NCBI GenBank assembly: GCA_047967505.1
Contig: CM106539.1
Length of the DNA: 64,000 nucleotides
Origin: Dipteris shenzhenensis
Taxonomy: Eukaryota; Polypodiophyta; Polypodiopsida; Gleicheniales
Direction: 5' to 3' (one strand)
The translations under genes were made by a program, and so were the position numbers. Below, one piece after another: positions 32,586 to 44,722 of this stretch; within the stretch, counting starts at the first letter, position 1, and the number at the start of each line of letters is the position of its first letter. Under the pieces are notes generated by a model. That model was not told the DNA's origin. It worked only from the letters and a program-made list of their open reading frames with translations, and did no database searches.

Positions 32586-34742
32586 CCCTTGCCTTCCGCT
32601 GAGACATTGTGATTCCTGAGAGTGCGAGAGAGATTATGAGATTGAGAGTTCTCTTGAGTGATTGTGAGATCCTTCCCTTCACTTCCGTTGAGAGAAATTT
32701 CCGTCCATTAAGAGGAAATTTATGTCCATTATTCTTTCTTTGAGTTCTTGAGAGATTTCATTCTTGAGAAAGAGAGATTTCTTCATTCCATTGCGAGAAT
32801 CTGAGAAGTTATTCTCTGAGTGAGAGAGAGATCATAAAGGGATTTCATTAAGTTTCATGAGAGATCTATGCTGAGAGATTTCTCTAAAAGAGAGGTGTCA
32901 CAGTATCAGCAACAATATCAGCAAGGGAAGCTCCAATAGTCGAGACTAAGATCCAAAGAGCCTCGACTACAAGCTCCAATGCCCTCAATGCTTCTACCTC
33001 TGAGGCGACACATCTACTCCTAGCCAACGCTAAATGAGCGCTCAGCCAACACCAACCGAGCTTCGCTAATGACCAAGGGCCACCCAGCGCCAATAGAACA
33101 GTTGCAACCTACCAGCAGCTGCTACACCTGATGGCAACTACAAGCCACTAAACTAAGCTACTACGACAGCTCACCTGTAGCTCACAAAGCTCTACAGCTG
33201 CATCTACAATAGTAGCGACTATTAGATGAAGGCACCTCCTCCGTCAACTGGTTGTGCAACGAGATGGTCTCCTGCAACAACAGCTGCTAACAAAGCAACT
33301 GCGCTTCAGCAGCCCAAGCTCCTTCCATGCCCATGGACTAGTGAGCTCCAGCATCTCCAGCACCTTCAGCTCCAAATAGCTTTCATGGCGACCATCAAGT
33401 TACTACGACGTTGTCCCGCTTTGCAAGTCTGCTTTCAACCCTCGAAAAGAGGTTGTGAAGCACGATTTGAAAGACATCTTCCAAGTCCTTGAGCCTTGCA
33501 CCGGGCTTTGCACCCAGGTGACCTCTGCCAATGACAGCCTCTACACGACATCGACGGAAATCCGCAGGCGGATGAAATCTTCTTAGATTCCATCAGAATC
33601 TTCACAAGATTCTAACTTCTCAGAAAGCGACAGGTGGCAGGATAAGATAACACGTAGGCAGGCCACGTCATTCTACCACATCATCTGGCTACATCAGCAA
33701 TCTACATCACCACTATCACATCATCAGTGACACATCATCAAGCCATGTCATCAGTGCCACATCATCAACCATGTCATCATTGCCACATCACCTCTGCCAC
33801 CTCAGTAGTCCAATTAGCACTGACCTCTGCAGGGGCACATAGTGCTCTACAATCACTTCATGTGACCACTCCTACCACCTCAGCACAGGGCTTCACAAGC
33901 ACACCTCTGGCTAGGCACAGTGCCACATCATCACCGCATGTGACTCACAGTGACACATCATCATTGAGCACATTTGCACTCCTTTTGCCCCTCCACCTAG
34001 ATCAAGTCATATCTCTTGATCCAGGAAGAATTTGAGGGCGCTCCAAAAAGGAAAGTCGCTCGTTCTTTTGTGCTCTACGAGCTTGTCACATCACACACAC
34101 ATTTCAGCACAAGTTACACTCACATTTGAGCCTCACCGACAAAACCACTTCCTTCATGCACATTTGCCTCTACATCGATGCATCTGACCCAGCACTTAAA
34201 AAGAACAAAAGAAAAGGAATTATTTGCTGTTCTTTCATCGATCGACAGTTGGTTTAGATCTAGATCAGAGTAGACTAAATCACCATAGAGGGGACGCTTT
34301 GAATTTCCCCAAGTTGCCAATCTAAGCCATGCCTGAAATTCTCGACTAGTACCTACTCGAAGTCAGTCCATACGCTCACATACGGTTTCACATCATCACA
34401 TTACCTGAAACCTTACGTTCATCAGTTCAGTGAGCAGACTTTAGAGTTCAGAGGCATTGCAGATTGATTCAGTGGGTAGATAGCATTTGATTTCACACAC
34501 ACATGCCATCATTGTAAAGCCTATTCGGCTATCTCACGGCATCATGCACATCATTTTAGCCTTGTAAAGCCTCTTGGCTATTCCCGGCATCATTGCCACA
34601 AGCCTTGTAATACATATCAGATTTTATCTATTGCAGTTCTATCTTCACTGACAGTTCAGAGATTTCACTTGGCATAGACAGTGTATTTGCAGTTGATTCA
34701 TACAGAGATTTTCACGACACTTTTGAGTACATTTCTTGCACC
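32586..34742 (+). other. Long leader of Copia C
   Basis: About 2.16 kb without a gene. GAGAGA-rich at the start; 33640-33960 is packed with CCACATCATC, CCATGTCATC and CCACCTCA words. It is homologous to the leaders of A and B. Confidence 0.65.
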
Positions 34743-35660
34743 ATGTCAACTAGCAACCTCAATCTGGAGGCATATGCTAAGTTAGACAACTCCAATTACG
34801 GTACGTGGAAATACCAAATGGAGACCATTCTTGTGCTTCAGGACAAATGGGAGTATGTCGATGGGTCTACACCTAGACCATTGGCCGATCTAGCCACCAG
34901 TAGCTCTACTCCATCTATTGTCACAGCACCAGCAATGGAATCTACAATGGGATCTACATCTACACAAACAATTTCTGCACTAGTAGCAGATCCTGCCATT
35001 GCCCGAGCTCAAGTAGAATGGGATAAGAAAGACAAGTATGCCTATCACCTGATCAAGCAGAATGTGCAAGATGTCATGCTAGGACAGCTCAACACAGTCA
35101 AGACATCAAAAGAAGCATGGGATATGTTCGCTGCTCTCTACGAGTCCAAGAACACATCCAGGATTCTCACCCTAAGAAACCAGATCAACCAAAGTTTCTG
35201 CAACAGCAGTGAAACCGGTCATGCTTATGTACTCCGCATCAAAGACTACAACAATCAACTTGCAGCACCAGGAGAGACTATGAACCCCGCAGAAATGGTT
35301 CAAGTCATTTTGAATGGACTAGGAGAAGGATACGAGAATCTAGTCCAGAGTATTGCCATCCAATGGCAAATTCCAACACTGAAAGAACTTCAATCAGTTC
35401 TACTTGGTGAAGAACTCAGGACTCAGGCCATTCAAGCATGTAAAGGTCATTCCAATGATTAGGCATTCATAGCTTCAGACAAACGCAGAGGCAAAGGCAG
35501 AAACAGAGGTAGATCATACTAGAAAAGTGGTCATCATCAACAAAATCAAAGTCAGAATCAGCATGAACATCAGCATCATCCTCAACAACATCAGAATCAG
35601 CAAAGAGGAAATCATTCCAACCGAGGAAGATTCCAAGGACGAGGGAATGCATCCACCAAT
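34743..35660 (+). pseudogene. Copia C Gag
   Basis: MSTSNLNLEAYAKLDNSNYG starts a 239-codon stretch to TAG 35460-35462 (CAG in B), then a second TAG 35520-35522 (CAG in B), then Gln/His-rich sequence to the knuckle. The frame is unbroken otherwise. Confidence 0.92.
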
Positions 35661-36107
35661 GTGTTAAACATTCAGTGCAACTACTGTCACAAGTTTGGAC
35701 ACTATGAAAGAGATTGCCGCAAGAAGCAATACGACCAAGGCCATCAATCCAATTCCCGAGGCAAAGGAAATCATCGTGGTGGACATTCTAGTCACAGTCA
35801 TTTTGCAAATGAACATGGAAATATGTTTCTTGCAAGCGAGAAATTGCATCAGATTGATACAGTGTACCTAGACACTAATTTCAATCCCAAAGAGGATTAT
35901 AGTTATCAAGTCGACCAAGTGGAACAGGATCCTTGGTACATCGACAGCGGTGCATCATCTCATATGACAAATCATCAAGAATGGTTCACAGAAATGAAGT
36001 CATTAGAAGGAAAGAAAAATGTCATCTACACAGTAGACAATACACCGAATCCAGTTCAAGGGATAGGTGTTATCCCTATGAACAGTTTCACTGGTACAAA
36101 AGGATAA
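35661..36107 (+). pseudogene. Copia C Gag knuckle and protease
   Basis: CNYCHKFGHYERDC (CCHC), then WYIDSGASSHMTNHQEWF, the protease active site. It ends at TAA 36105-36107 (TTA in B). Confidence 0.93.
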
Positions 36108-36116
36108 GTCAAAGAT

Positions 36117-36791
36117 GTGCTCTATGTTCCGAAGCTTAGCAAGAACCTTTTGTCAATAGGTCAAATGGCGGAACACAATTACAAAGTCATCTTCGACGGT
36201 GATGAATGCACTATTAGAGACAAATCCAAAAGACGTCAGCTAGTAGCAAAAGCTGTCAAAGAAGGACGCTTATACAGAATGCTAGCTACAGTACGAGATA
36301 AGCATGCCATGTCAGCTCAAATGCAACAGATGCCACTATCTACAAAATGGCACAAGAGATATGGTCATGTCAACTTCAAGTACTTGTTAGATCTCAGGAA
36401 TCAAAATATGGCGATTGGGATTCCGAAGCTACAGTTTCTTGGAAAAGTTTGTGAAGCATGCTGCTTCGGCAAACAAAAACGAACCAACTTTGTCAGAAGT
36501 ACCTCCCGTGCACGAGGTATTCTTGATTTGACACATACAGATGTATGGGGTTATGCCCAGACCCGCAGTATCAATGGTTCACTTTATTACTTGACTTTCA
36601 TCAACGACTACAGCAGATATTGTTGGGTCTACTTTTTGAAAGAGAAATCTGAAGTGTTTTCCAGATTTCAAGAATTCAAAGCCATGGTAGAAAACCAGAC
36701 AGGCAGAAAGATCAAGGTCATGAGATCAGACAGAGGAGGTGAATACATGTCTTCAGCATTCATGAACTTTTGTAGAAATCACGGCATATGA
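36117..36791 (+). pseudogene. Copia C GAG-pre-integrase and integrase core
   Basis: VPKLSKNLLSIGQM, KWHKRYGHVNFKY, CEACCFGKQKRTNF, LTHTDVWGYAQT and VMRSDRGGEYMS are present. It ends at TGA 36789-36791, where B has CGA. Confidence 0.93.
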
Positions 36792-37394
36792 AGACAATTC
36801 ACATGTGCAGATACTCCTCAGCAGAATGCAAGAGCTGAAAGGAAGAATGGGACTTTAGCAGACAGTGCTAGAGCAATGCTTAGTGAAAAGCATCGTCCGA
36901 ATCAGTATTGGGCAGAAGCAATAGCTACAGCAAACTATTTGCTTAATCGGCTTCCTACCAAACCGATACAAGGTATGACTCCTTATGAAGCATTCACTGG
37001 ACACAAGCCACGCATTGGGCATCTCCGCATATTTGGTTGCATAGCATATGCCCACATACATGATGATCATCGCAGGAAATTGGATACGAAGTCACGCAAA
37101 TGCATCATGGTTGGCTACAGTGAAGAAAGCAAAGCATACAAATTTATGATCCCATCAACCACAAAGTCATTATCTCCATAGATGTAATCTTTTGATGAGG
37201 AATTATAATGGAAAACCTCACCTACAAAAGAGATAGAAGCATCGACTTCACAGTCATCTATAGAACAGGTTGATGAAGAAGAGCAAGAATTGCCAGCAAC
37301 ACCCCAAGCAGAGCCACAACAGCTCAGACAGTCTACTAGGGAAAGCAGACCTCCAGCCAGATTGACATATGCTTAGAAAGGCAAAGCAATTCAG
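36792..37394 (+). pseudogene. Copia C integrase C-terminus and linker
   Basis: QYWAEAIATANYLLNRLPT and HLRIFGCIAYAHIH continue the frame. A 1-nt loss near 37143 and a 1-nt gain near 37190 shift and restore it. TAA near 37205 and TAG near 37374 then interrupt the linker. Confidence 0.9.
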
Positions 37395-38411
37395 GTGGAA
37401 ACCACCAACTATGCTCTTATGACTATCATCATGGCTATAGAAGAGCCAGTGTACTTCGAAGACGCAGTAGACAAGCCAGAATGGCAAACTACTATGAATG
37501 AAGAAATGGATGATTTGTATAAGAATAATACTTGGGAATTATGCGACCTTCCACTAGGAAAGAAGGCCATAGTAAACAAATGGGTATACAAAGAGAAGTA
37601 CAATCCAAATGGAAGTATTCAGAGATACAAAGCTAGATTAGTTGCAAAAGGATTTGCACAACAATATGGTCAAGACTATGATGAGACTTATGCTCCAGTA
37701 GCAAAGATGGATTCCATATGGTTTTTGATATCACTAGCAACACTCAGCAAATGGAATGTGTATCAGCTTGATGTCAAGAATGCATTTCTCAATGGTTATC
37801 TAGACGAGGAAGTCTACATGCAACAACCAGTAGGTTATGTTGAACCAGGAAAAGAGAATAAGGTTTGCCATCTTAAGAAAAGTCTCCACAGCTTAAAACA
37901 AGCACCCAAAAGTTGGTACAGGAGAATTGACAAGTATTTTGCTGATTTGGGATACATAAAGTCCAATGCAGATCATACTCTCTACTACAAAGTTCAAGGG
38001 GAAGACATTACTATTGCACTTTTGTATGTAGATGATCTGATTGTGACAGGAAGCAAGGATAGCTTCATCAGAAAACTAAAACAAGACTTATCTGCAGAGT
38101 TTGACATGAAAGATCTTGGACTTATGCACTATTGTCTTGGAATTGAGTTCTGGAGAGATTCAGATAGCACATTCATGAGTCAGCTCAAGTATGTTGATAG
38201 TCTCCTGAAGAAGTTTCATATGGCAGATTGCAAGATTGCAGCCACTCCCATGGAACAAAGTTTGAAACTTACTAAAGATTCAAAAAAGCCTACAGTCAAT
38301 GACAGATACTACAGGCAGCTCATCGGATCTCTTATATATCTGACAATCACACGGCCAGATATTTGTTATTCAATAAGCTCACTACCACAGTTTATGGCAA
38401 ATCCAAAATAA
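37395..38411 (+). pseudogene. Copia C reverse transcriptase
   Basis: 338 residues with the same blocks as B and an intact YVDDLIV. Small changes at conserved sites include KEKYNPN for KVKYNPD and SLHSLKQAPKSWY for SLYGLKQAPRSWY. It ends at TAA 38409-38411 (CAG in B). Confidence 0.94.
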
Positions 38412-38942
38412 TCTCACTGGAATGCAGCCAAAAGAGTCTTGAGATACATCAGAGGTACAAGACAGTTTGGGATAGAATATAGAGGAAGTCATCCACATTT
38501 GCATGGATATTGTGACAGTGACTACGCTAGAGATCATGAGACCAGGAGATCGACATAGGGATATGCATTTTTCCTTGGTGAAGGTGCTATATCATGGTTG
38601 TCAAACAAACAGCCAACTGTTTCTTTGCCTTCGACTGAAGCAGAATATAGGGCACTCACTACAGGTGCATGTGAGGCTATATGGCTCAGAAGACTATTGT
38701 CAGAAACATATTACTTTGATGAGTCAAAGCCAACAACAATATACTGTGATAATGAATTGGCTCAAGCATTGGCCAAGAATCCAGTATATCACTCTAGGAC
38801 AAAGCACATTGATGTCAGAGAGCACTTCATCAGAGAAAGAGTGTTACTTGGTGACATCACACTGCAGCATTGTGATAGCAAAGAGAATGTTGCAGACATC
38901 TTTACCAAACCACTTAGTAAAGAGCTATTCGAGAAACACTGA
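38412..38942 (+). pseudogene. Copia C RNase H
   Basis: YCDSDYARDHETRRST, then TAG near 38556 (CAG in B), then PSTEAEYRALTTGACEAIWL and HSRTKHIDVREHFIRE. It ends at TGA 38940-38942, where B reads on. Confidence 0.92.
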
Positions 38943-39070
38943 CTAGCTCTTGGTTTGACGTAGAGGAAGGACATTCCCATTAAAGGGGTGTGATGGAATG
39001 TAATGCTCAGTCCTTCTTCGATTCCCCAGAATCATCATCTTGAGGGAAGGCCTACTTCATGATGTTGATC

Positions 39071-39081
39071 TTGAGGGAAGG
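39071..39081 (+). other. Polypurine tract of Copia C
   Basis: TTGAGGGAAGG directly before the 3' LTR. The same purine string also occurs about 40 bp upstream (39040-39050). Confidence 0.82.
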
Positions 39082-39338
39082 TGTTGAGAGTTCACGCTCA
39101 ACATCATGTGATCATGTGTGCATAGCACCATCATGTGATCATATGTGCATAGCACTAACCTTATAGAGTGCTATAAAGGAAAGGGTTAGATCCCCTAACC
39201 CTAACCCTAAAAGGGTTTGTATATATTCTATTTTTTCAACTAAATCTAGTGTACAGTTAGTCATTTGTAGTGTGCTCTCTAGCTGTGCCCTCTCTCCTCA
39301 TCTCCACTCTTCTCCTCTCCCCTCTTCATATTTTGTCA
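39082..39338 (+). repeat. 3' LTR of Copia C
   Basis: 257 bp, TGTTGAGAG... to ...TTTTGTCA, with doubled 27-bp U3 repeat, telomere-like repeats and TATATATT. Confidence 0.94.
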
Positions 39339-41922
39339 CAACTAGTATAGACCGGGAGTTATTCAATGCTTGGTCTACATAACACTAGCATAGATGTTGT
39401 CAAACTAGAATTTGTGGATTAGATCAAGGTCAAGAATCAATGGCTTGTCCATTGTACTATGTGAAGAATTGCTTGTAAACAAATGGTGAGTATTCATTGC
39501 TATATGTGAAAAAGTGCAACCCGATTGATAATGGAGTGATAAAATGTAGACATTTCAAGCATGGAATCAAACACGTCATGCCAAAAGCTGGATATGAATC
39601 AGGTTTAAAATGGAATAAGATCTTTGTTGATGCAAATTAGCATAAGATGAGTTTGCATATGGATGAGATATGGCAAAGGTATGGATTAATGTATTTTGCC
39701 TTATATAGAAATAGATGTTTGATAGCATAAAATTACATGCATCCAAGTTCCAGCCACTGAATTCTAAGCCCGTCGATCAACCGGCATAGCCCCATCTTCC
39801 TACTACCCAGGTACCTTTGCAGATTGTAGCGAGATGTTGGAAGGTAGGGCCGTTGTGTTCCATTGTATTATCAAATGCAATTTTAGACCTACGTGATCAG
39901 TTCAAAACATGGACTTTAGGCCATCGCCATCGCTCACCATCTTATTTTTTGGGGAATTTCCTCTCTATGGCCTTTGGATAAGAGCTTGAGCGTTTTGTAG
40001 ATCAACCCCTATCATTGCAGCTTGAAACTAGTGCTCATTATGTATGCATCTATAGTCTGTGTCATCAACAAATATTGAGTTTGGGATACAAGCTGACAAA
40101 TTTCTTTTCTCCGTTGTGTCATAGGAGTTTGATGAATGCTATGACCCAAGTACGCCTTATGAATGATTGAATATCATTCACCTTGTGAGAAGTAAGTCTC
40201 ATCTATATTTCCTTATTTCTAAGGTACCATGTGGCACTCAAAGGATTTTCCACATGGCACCTATTCCTTGACTCCCTAACCTCCCTTGCACTCTTAGCCA
40301 GCCGCCTCCCTTCCATGGATTATCAATGTGCGTTCCATGGATCTGCCTGCATTCAATTCGCATGAGAATCTTGGCTAACTACAAGAAAATTTCTGTTGTA
40401 GCCACCCCTCTGCCCAACCTTCTAGGTGACTATTTCTCTATTGTTTGTTTCGGTTGGGGAGATGCAGCAATAACTCACTGCTTCTTTCATTTTAATGTTG
40501 CTTCTTCCCCCCCTCCCTTTGCCTCCTTCCTTGGATCCTGGCTTAGCCAAAGAGGAAGATCGTATGCTTAGCCAAAGAGGAAGATATGCTCAAAACTATG
40601 GGGAACGACAGATGAGCTTGAGAAGTATCCACATGTGTCTATTCAAGGAATGAGCATTAGGAGAGAGATTGCAAGCACCACATAAGTTGTGTGAATTTTT
40701 CAAAGCGATGATGGTAGGTGTAACACAATCGTTCATTCCTAATTATGAGCTGATGTTTTTGTATGTTCATAGACATGGTGGTTTTAGATTAGAACAGTTT
40801 TTGCATTTTGTTCATGGGAATGCAATGCCCAAACTCTATTCAGAAATTGCAGGTCCCTGCTGCTCACAAAGTAGGTAGCCACCACTATGAATAAGTGGCC
40901 TTCTGCCGATAGATAGCATCATCCAAATTGTGAGTTGATGGCTGTGTTGCTATTTTCTTGCATTTCGTTGGTAGTTGCAGAGAGAGGGATTTCTCTGAAG
41001 CTCTTAGAGAAGGCGCATAAATAGGGGCACAGAGAGAGATAGAGAACGCTAATATTCTACTGCGAATAGGGGTGAGATAGGGCCCGTGGAGACAAGAAAG
41101 AGTTGGGGAGGCAGCGATGAGAAAAAGAGAAAGGATCTCTCTTTCATGGCCAGAGGAGTTGTTTGGAAGCAACCTACCATGACTAGCAGAGAAGGAGGCG
41201 ATACATCTATCGAGCTTTTTGTTTGGATCAAGATATGAATCGATTGATTGGATGATGTGGTAGAGGTGTGAAAGAGGCCAACTGTGATTTCATTCTTCAT
41301 GTAAGAACAATCGAATGTATTTAAGAAGCAATGTATAAACTTTTCGTAGAGTCCCATCGATGGATCATGGGAACCAGTGCTTCACGAACTTGCTGAAGAG
41401 GGCTGGATAGGATTCATGATGCTGCAATTTTCATAATTCTTTTTGAAGCACCAATTTTTCCAAAAGTCGTGTGCAAAAAAACTTTGAGCGTTACTACTTC
41501 AGGAGCTATCGCTGGCTTGGACTATGGCATAGATGTCTCTGCAGACTTCCTGCAAGCCTATTTATAGGTCAAAGAGATCTAGTGCAATAGCTCCACAAAC
41601 TTGAGAGCACTCCCTCCCATCCTCTTTGCACTCACTCAATGATGAGTTTACACTCTGTCTAAGCATGCCTCTTCATCTTCTATATGTGAACTTCCTTGAC
41701 ATGGTTTCCTTGATCAAAAAATCTCAAAGTTGTCCCTTGCCTAAATTATCTCATGATATTGCTCACAAATCATCCCTTTCTACTTCATGTGGTCGTAGAA
41801 GCTCGATAAGCATCTTCTTTTTTGCATGACTATTCATTTGCATTCCTCTCTTAACACGCACAATAATTGTAGGTAGGGCAAGCTTATGACAGCTTGCATA
41901 GTATTAAAACTCCTACACAATA
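39339..41922. other. No gene recognised
   Basis: Only short open stretches occur on either strand and none resembles a known family. An imperfect palindrome GAATGATTGAATATCATTC lies at 40161-40179 and recurs at 44663-44681. Confidence 0.4.
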
Positions 41923-42351
41923 GTGAAAGCACATGGATACGAATCATGTTTCCAATACCCTTTAGTTGAAGCATCATCCAGTGGACAAAGAGCATCAACT
42001 CTCACACGTTCTCTACACCATTGGTGTTCAAAGTGGCAAGACAACACTCGAATGAATCTCTTGGTGGCATTCCAAAAAATGCGATTGAAATTTGCATGTA
42101 AGCATCATTCCAAGGCTCAAAGCTATGACATACCAGAGAGATGGTGGCCTCTATTGTATGTTGCTCCTTTGAGCATCAAGCAAGGTATATGTCAAAAGGG
42201 AGTATTTACAATGAGGTCACATTTGCAAAGCTTTTCCTTCTCCATAACACATCCTCCACATGGAATTGAACATAGGTTTTATTTTTTTGGGGCATCTGAG
42301 TTACATCTTGGTGGTGTAGATGAGGAGGGGGGGATGATGATTGCATCCTAA
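41923..42351 (+). CDS. Hypothetical ORF, doubtful
   Basis: 142 codons, no recognised domain. Part (MNLLVAFQKMRLKFACKHHSKAQ) looks basic. It ends just before a large microsatellite. It may be chance or the remnant of an unknown gene. Confidence 0.2.
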   Translation: MKAHGYESCFQYPLVEASSSGQRASTLTRSLHHWCSKWQDNTRMNLLVAFQKMRLKFACKHHSKAQSYDIPERWWPLLYVAPLSIKQGICQKGVFTMRSHLQSFSFSITHPPHGIEHRFYFFGASELHLGGVDEEGGMMIAS

Positions 42352-42365
42352 ATTGCTTTTTTTAT

Positions 42366-42432
42366 GTGTATGTGTGTGCCTGTGTGTGTGTGTGCATTGT
42401 GTGTGTGCATGCATGCATGCGCGCGTGTGTGT

Positions 42433-42512
<80 letters not shown>

Positions 42513-42529
42513 GAGAATGAGTGAGAGAA

Positions 42530-42572
<43 letters not shown>
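42366..42572 (+). repeat. Compound GT/GA microsatellite
   Basis: Runs of GT, GCATGCATGC, GT and GA follow one another for about 207 bp. Confidence 0.95.
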
Positions 42573-42599
42573 TTGATTTATCTATATTTACTTAATTCA

Positions 42600-44404
42600 A
42601 AGAGAAAAAATTGGATCATCCCTTAGTATTGCACCATGGATCATCCCTCAGGGTATAATCCATGGCGTAATACTAAGTTTGATACTTAAAGGATACTCCA
42701 TGGTGCCATACTAAGTTTGGTCTCTTTTTCTCATGACTGCTCATTTTCATTCCACAACTCTTGCTTTTGGCTTTTGTAGGCATTCATGTGTCTTTCTTTC
42801 TTCCTCATGTTTTGTCTTAACACACACATGAATTGTAAGCAAACTACTAAGCTAGAAATGTTAAGGAAATCTTATGATGGCTTGCATACTATTTTTGGTA
42901 AAATGAGGATCGATAGCATATTCATAAATTAAAACTCCCACACAATGCTTAAGATAGTGATCAAGTAAAAGGAGGCATGCTAGCCAGTGATGCTGAAAAT
43001 TGTAGTGCTATCCAAAAGAATATAGCATATTCTTTTGAGAATTTCTCTAACGTTTCCTGTAAGTTTCAAGTCCTTGATTGCATCCTTCCATAGTATCTAA
43101 AAATCTCCAATGCAAGATCGATCCCACTGGTTGCCGTCAATATTACTAGCAATATCACCCACGACAAGTTAGTTTAGTTTGCACGACAACATAGTAGACA
43201 ATAAACCCCTTGATTTTGGAACATATTCCAAGGGCCAATCAATTTACTTGCACAAAAGTGGAGGAAGTTCCCATGAAAAGTTATGCAATGGACCAATGTG
43301 CAGGCAAACCATTCTACTTAGAGCTACTTGCAATTGTAATTGATTGTGAATTCAAATGTGTGTGCAAAGCTAGGTACTGTAGATGGCAGGCTTTGCAAGG
43401 CATATGTATTTATGGTACATAATTCAACCATGACAAAGGGTTGAATTTTTAGGACTTGCATTTCATTAGAGAACCCACTCTCCCCCTTGAGATATTCCCT
43501 TTTGTCAAATAGATTGTGGAAGTTGCACCACAATTGTTTTTGCGACAAGCAAAATGATTCATGATTTTTGATTCTCTGCATCTAACCGTTAAAACTTTGT
43601 AGTTTCCAATTCATGATTTCCATTTCTTACTTAAATTTCAAAGAAAAGATTGTAGAACTGACATTAAGTTAGAGCTCAAAATCTAGGGAACAATATTCTA
43701 CGACACCGAGTTGGTAGCAACAATCAGTTAAGGACATGGTCTTTAGGAGGAGGGTGATAAAGTTTGCAAGTGAAGACGGAGAAATCATCCAAGGTAGCCA
43801 CCCAATCTCCAGGAGTAAGGAATTGGAGTTGGAGAAATTGGGTGTTAAAATTTCTAAAACCAAAGAAAGCAATCTCACATTTGGTAGGTTTGAGATTGAT
43901 CATGGCTAAGCCAGAGTAACAAATCATAGAGAACCCATCTCGATAAAAATAGATCAAGGGAAAGTTATGGCAAGGCAATTATATATGACGATGCACATAA
44001 AGTTCATGGCATATCATAACAAAATTTCAAGAAAGTAGAAATCATGGCACTTATAGCAATTTGGGTAATGGCATTGTGGCATTGTTTGTAGGTTAATGTA
44101 ATGGCATTGTGTGGGATCTCGTGCTTCAAACAAAGGGGGTTCTAAAATGTTATCCTACAGGCCTCATCCTTGCCCATCCATCGCCTAATCACTAGACCAG
44201 CCCTCGAATAGCTTAGCTAGGGTACACTTGGCTAACTTGGACCCCTTCCTTATTACATCTATTCCTAGTTATACAATGGATTTTTGTTATAGCATGTTGG
44301 CATTTATATAGTCTTTTGTTGTTGTTTTTTAAGAAATGATGTTGAGAGATTGATACATTGTCTTAAAACCATACAAATGCTGAAATATAGCCAATTCCTT
44401 TCGG
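42600..44404. other. No gene recognised
   Basis: A diverged copy of 41824-41930 (Ile/Leu-poor AT-rich sequence with 'cttgcata...taaaactcc.acacaat') is at about 42730-42955. ORFs below 90 codons only. Confidence 0.35.
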
Positions 44405-44409
44405 ACGGG

Positions 44410-44434
<25 letters not shown>
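44405..44434 (+). repeat. GA microsatellite
   Basis: About 15 GA units after GGACGGG. Confidence 0.9.
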
Positions 44435-44441
<7 letters not shown>

Positions 44442-44549
44442 TGCAATGCTAAGGCTCAACCAAGATCCAAATTGAAATTTTCGTTGAAATATTGAGATTT
44501 ATAAATAAACTTGAAATTTAAGTTCTTGAATTAAGATCCCACACTCCAA

Positions 44550-44722
44550 CCTGTCGTAGACGGGTCATGCTACTCGTAAACATGGAGACAAAGTTGGGTT
44601 GGGACATTGATACGACGTCGAGAGGTGATGACTCTTTAAGAAAAGAGATGGTAGGGACTTATGAATGATTGAATATCATTCACCTGTTAGAAGTACGAGT
44701 AACCTGACCCGTCTACGACGGG
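44550..44722. repeat. 173-bp inverted repeat with GC-rich arms
   Basis: Arms 44550-44578 and 44694-44722 match at 26 of 29 positions in inverted orientation and enclose 115 bp. The right arm includes a perfect 6-bp stem hairpin, CCCGTC-TAC-GACGGG. Part of the right side recurs at 46247-46373. It could be a MITE-like element or the 3' terminal structure of the Helitron; no target duplication was recognised. Confidence 0.6.

Larger units (their letters stand above)
32432..39338 (+). mobile_element. Copia element C, 5' LTR truncated
   Basis: Same family as A and B. 5' LTR fragment 32432-32572, PBS 32573-32585, leader to 34742, Gag-Pol 34743-38942 and beyond, polypurine tract 39071-39081, 3' LTR 39082-39338. 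The LTR overlap differs at 3 of 141 positions. Pol stays mostly in one frame with about ten stops and one pair of compensating frameshifts (about 37143 and 37190). The 5' side is truncated, so no target duplication can be checked. Confidence 0.92.

Noticed and set aside
39339-41922. Host gene in the region after Copia C
   Set aside because: ORFs are short on all frames and no family motif or splice-consistent set was seen.
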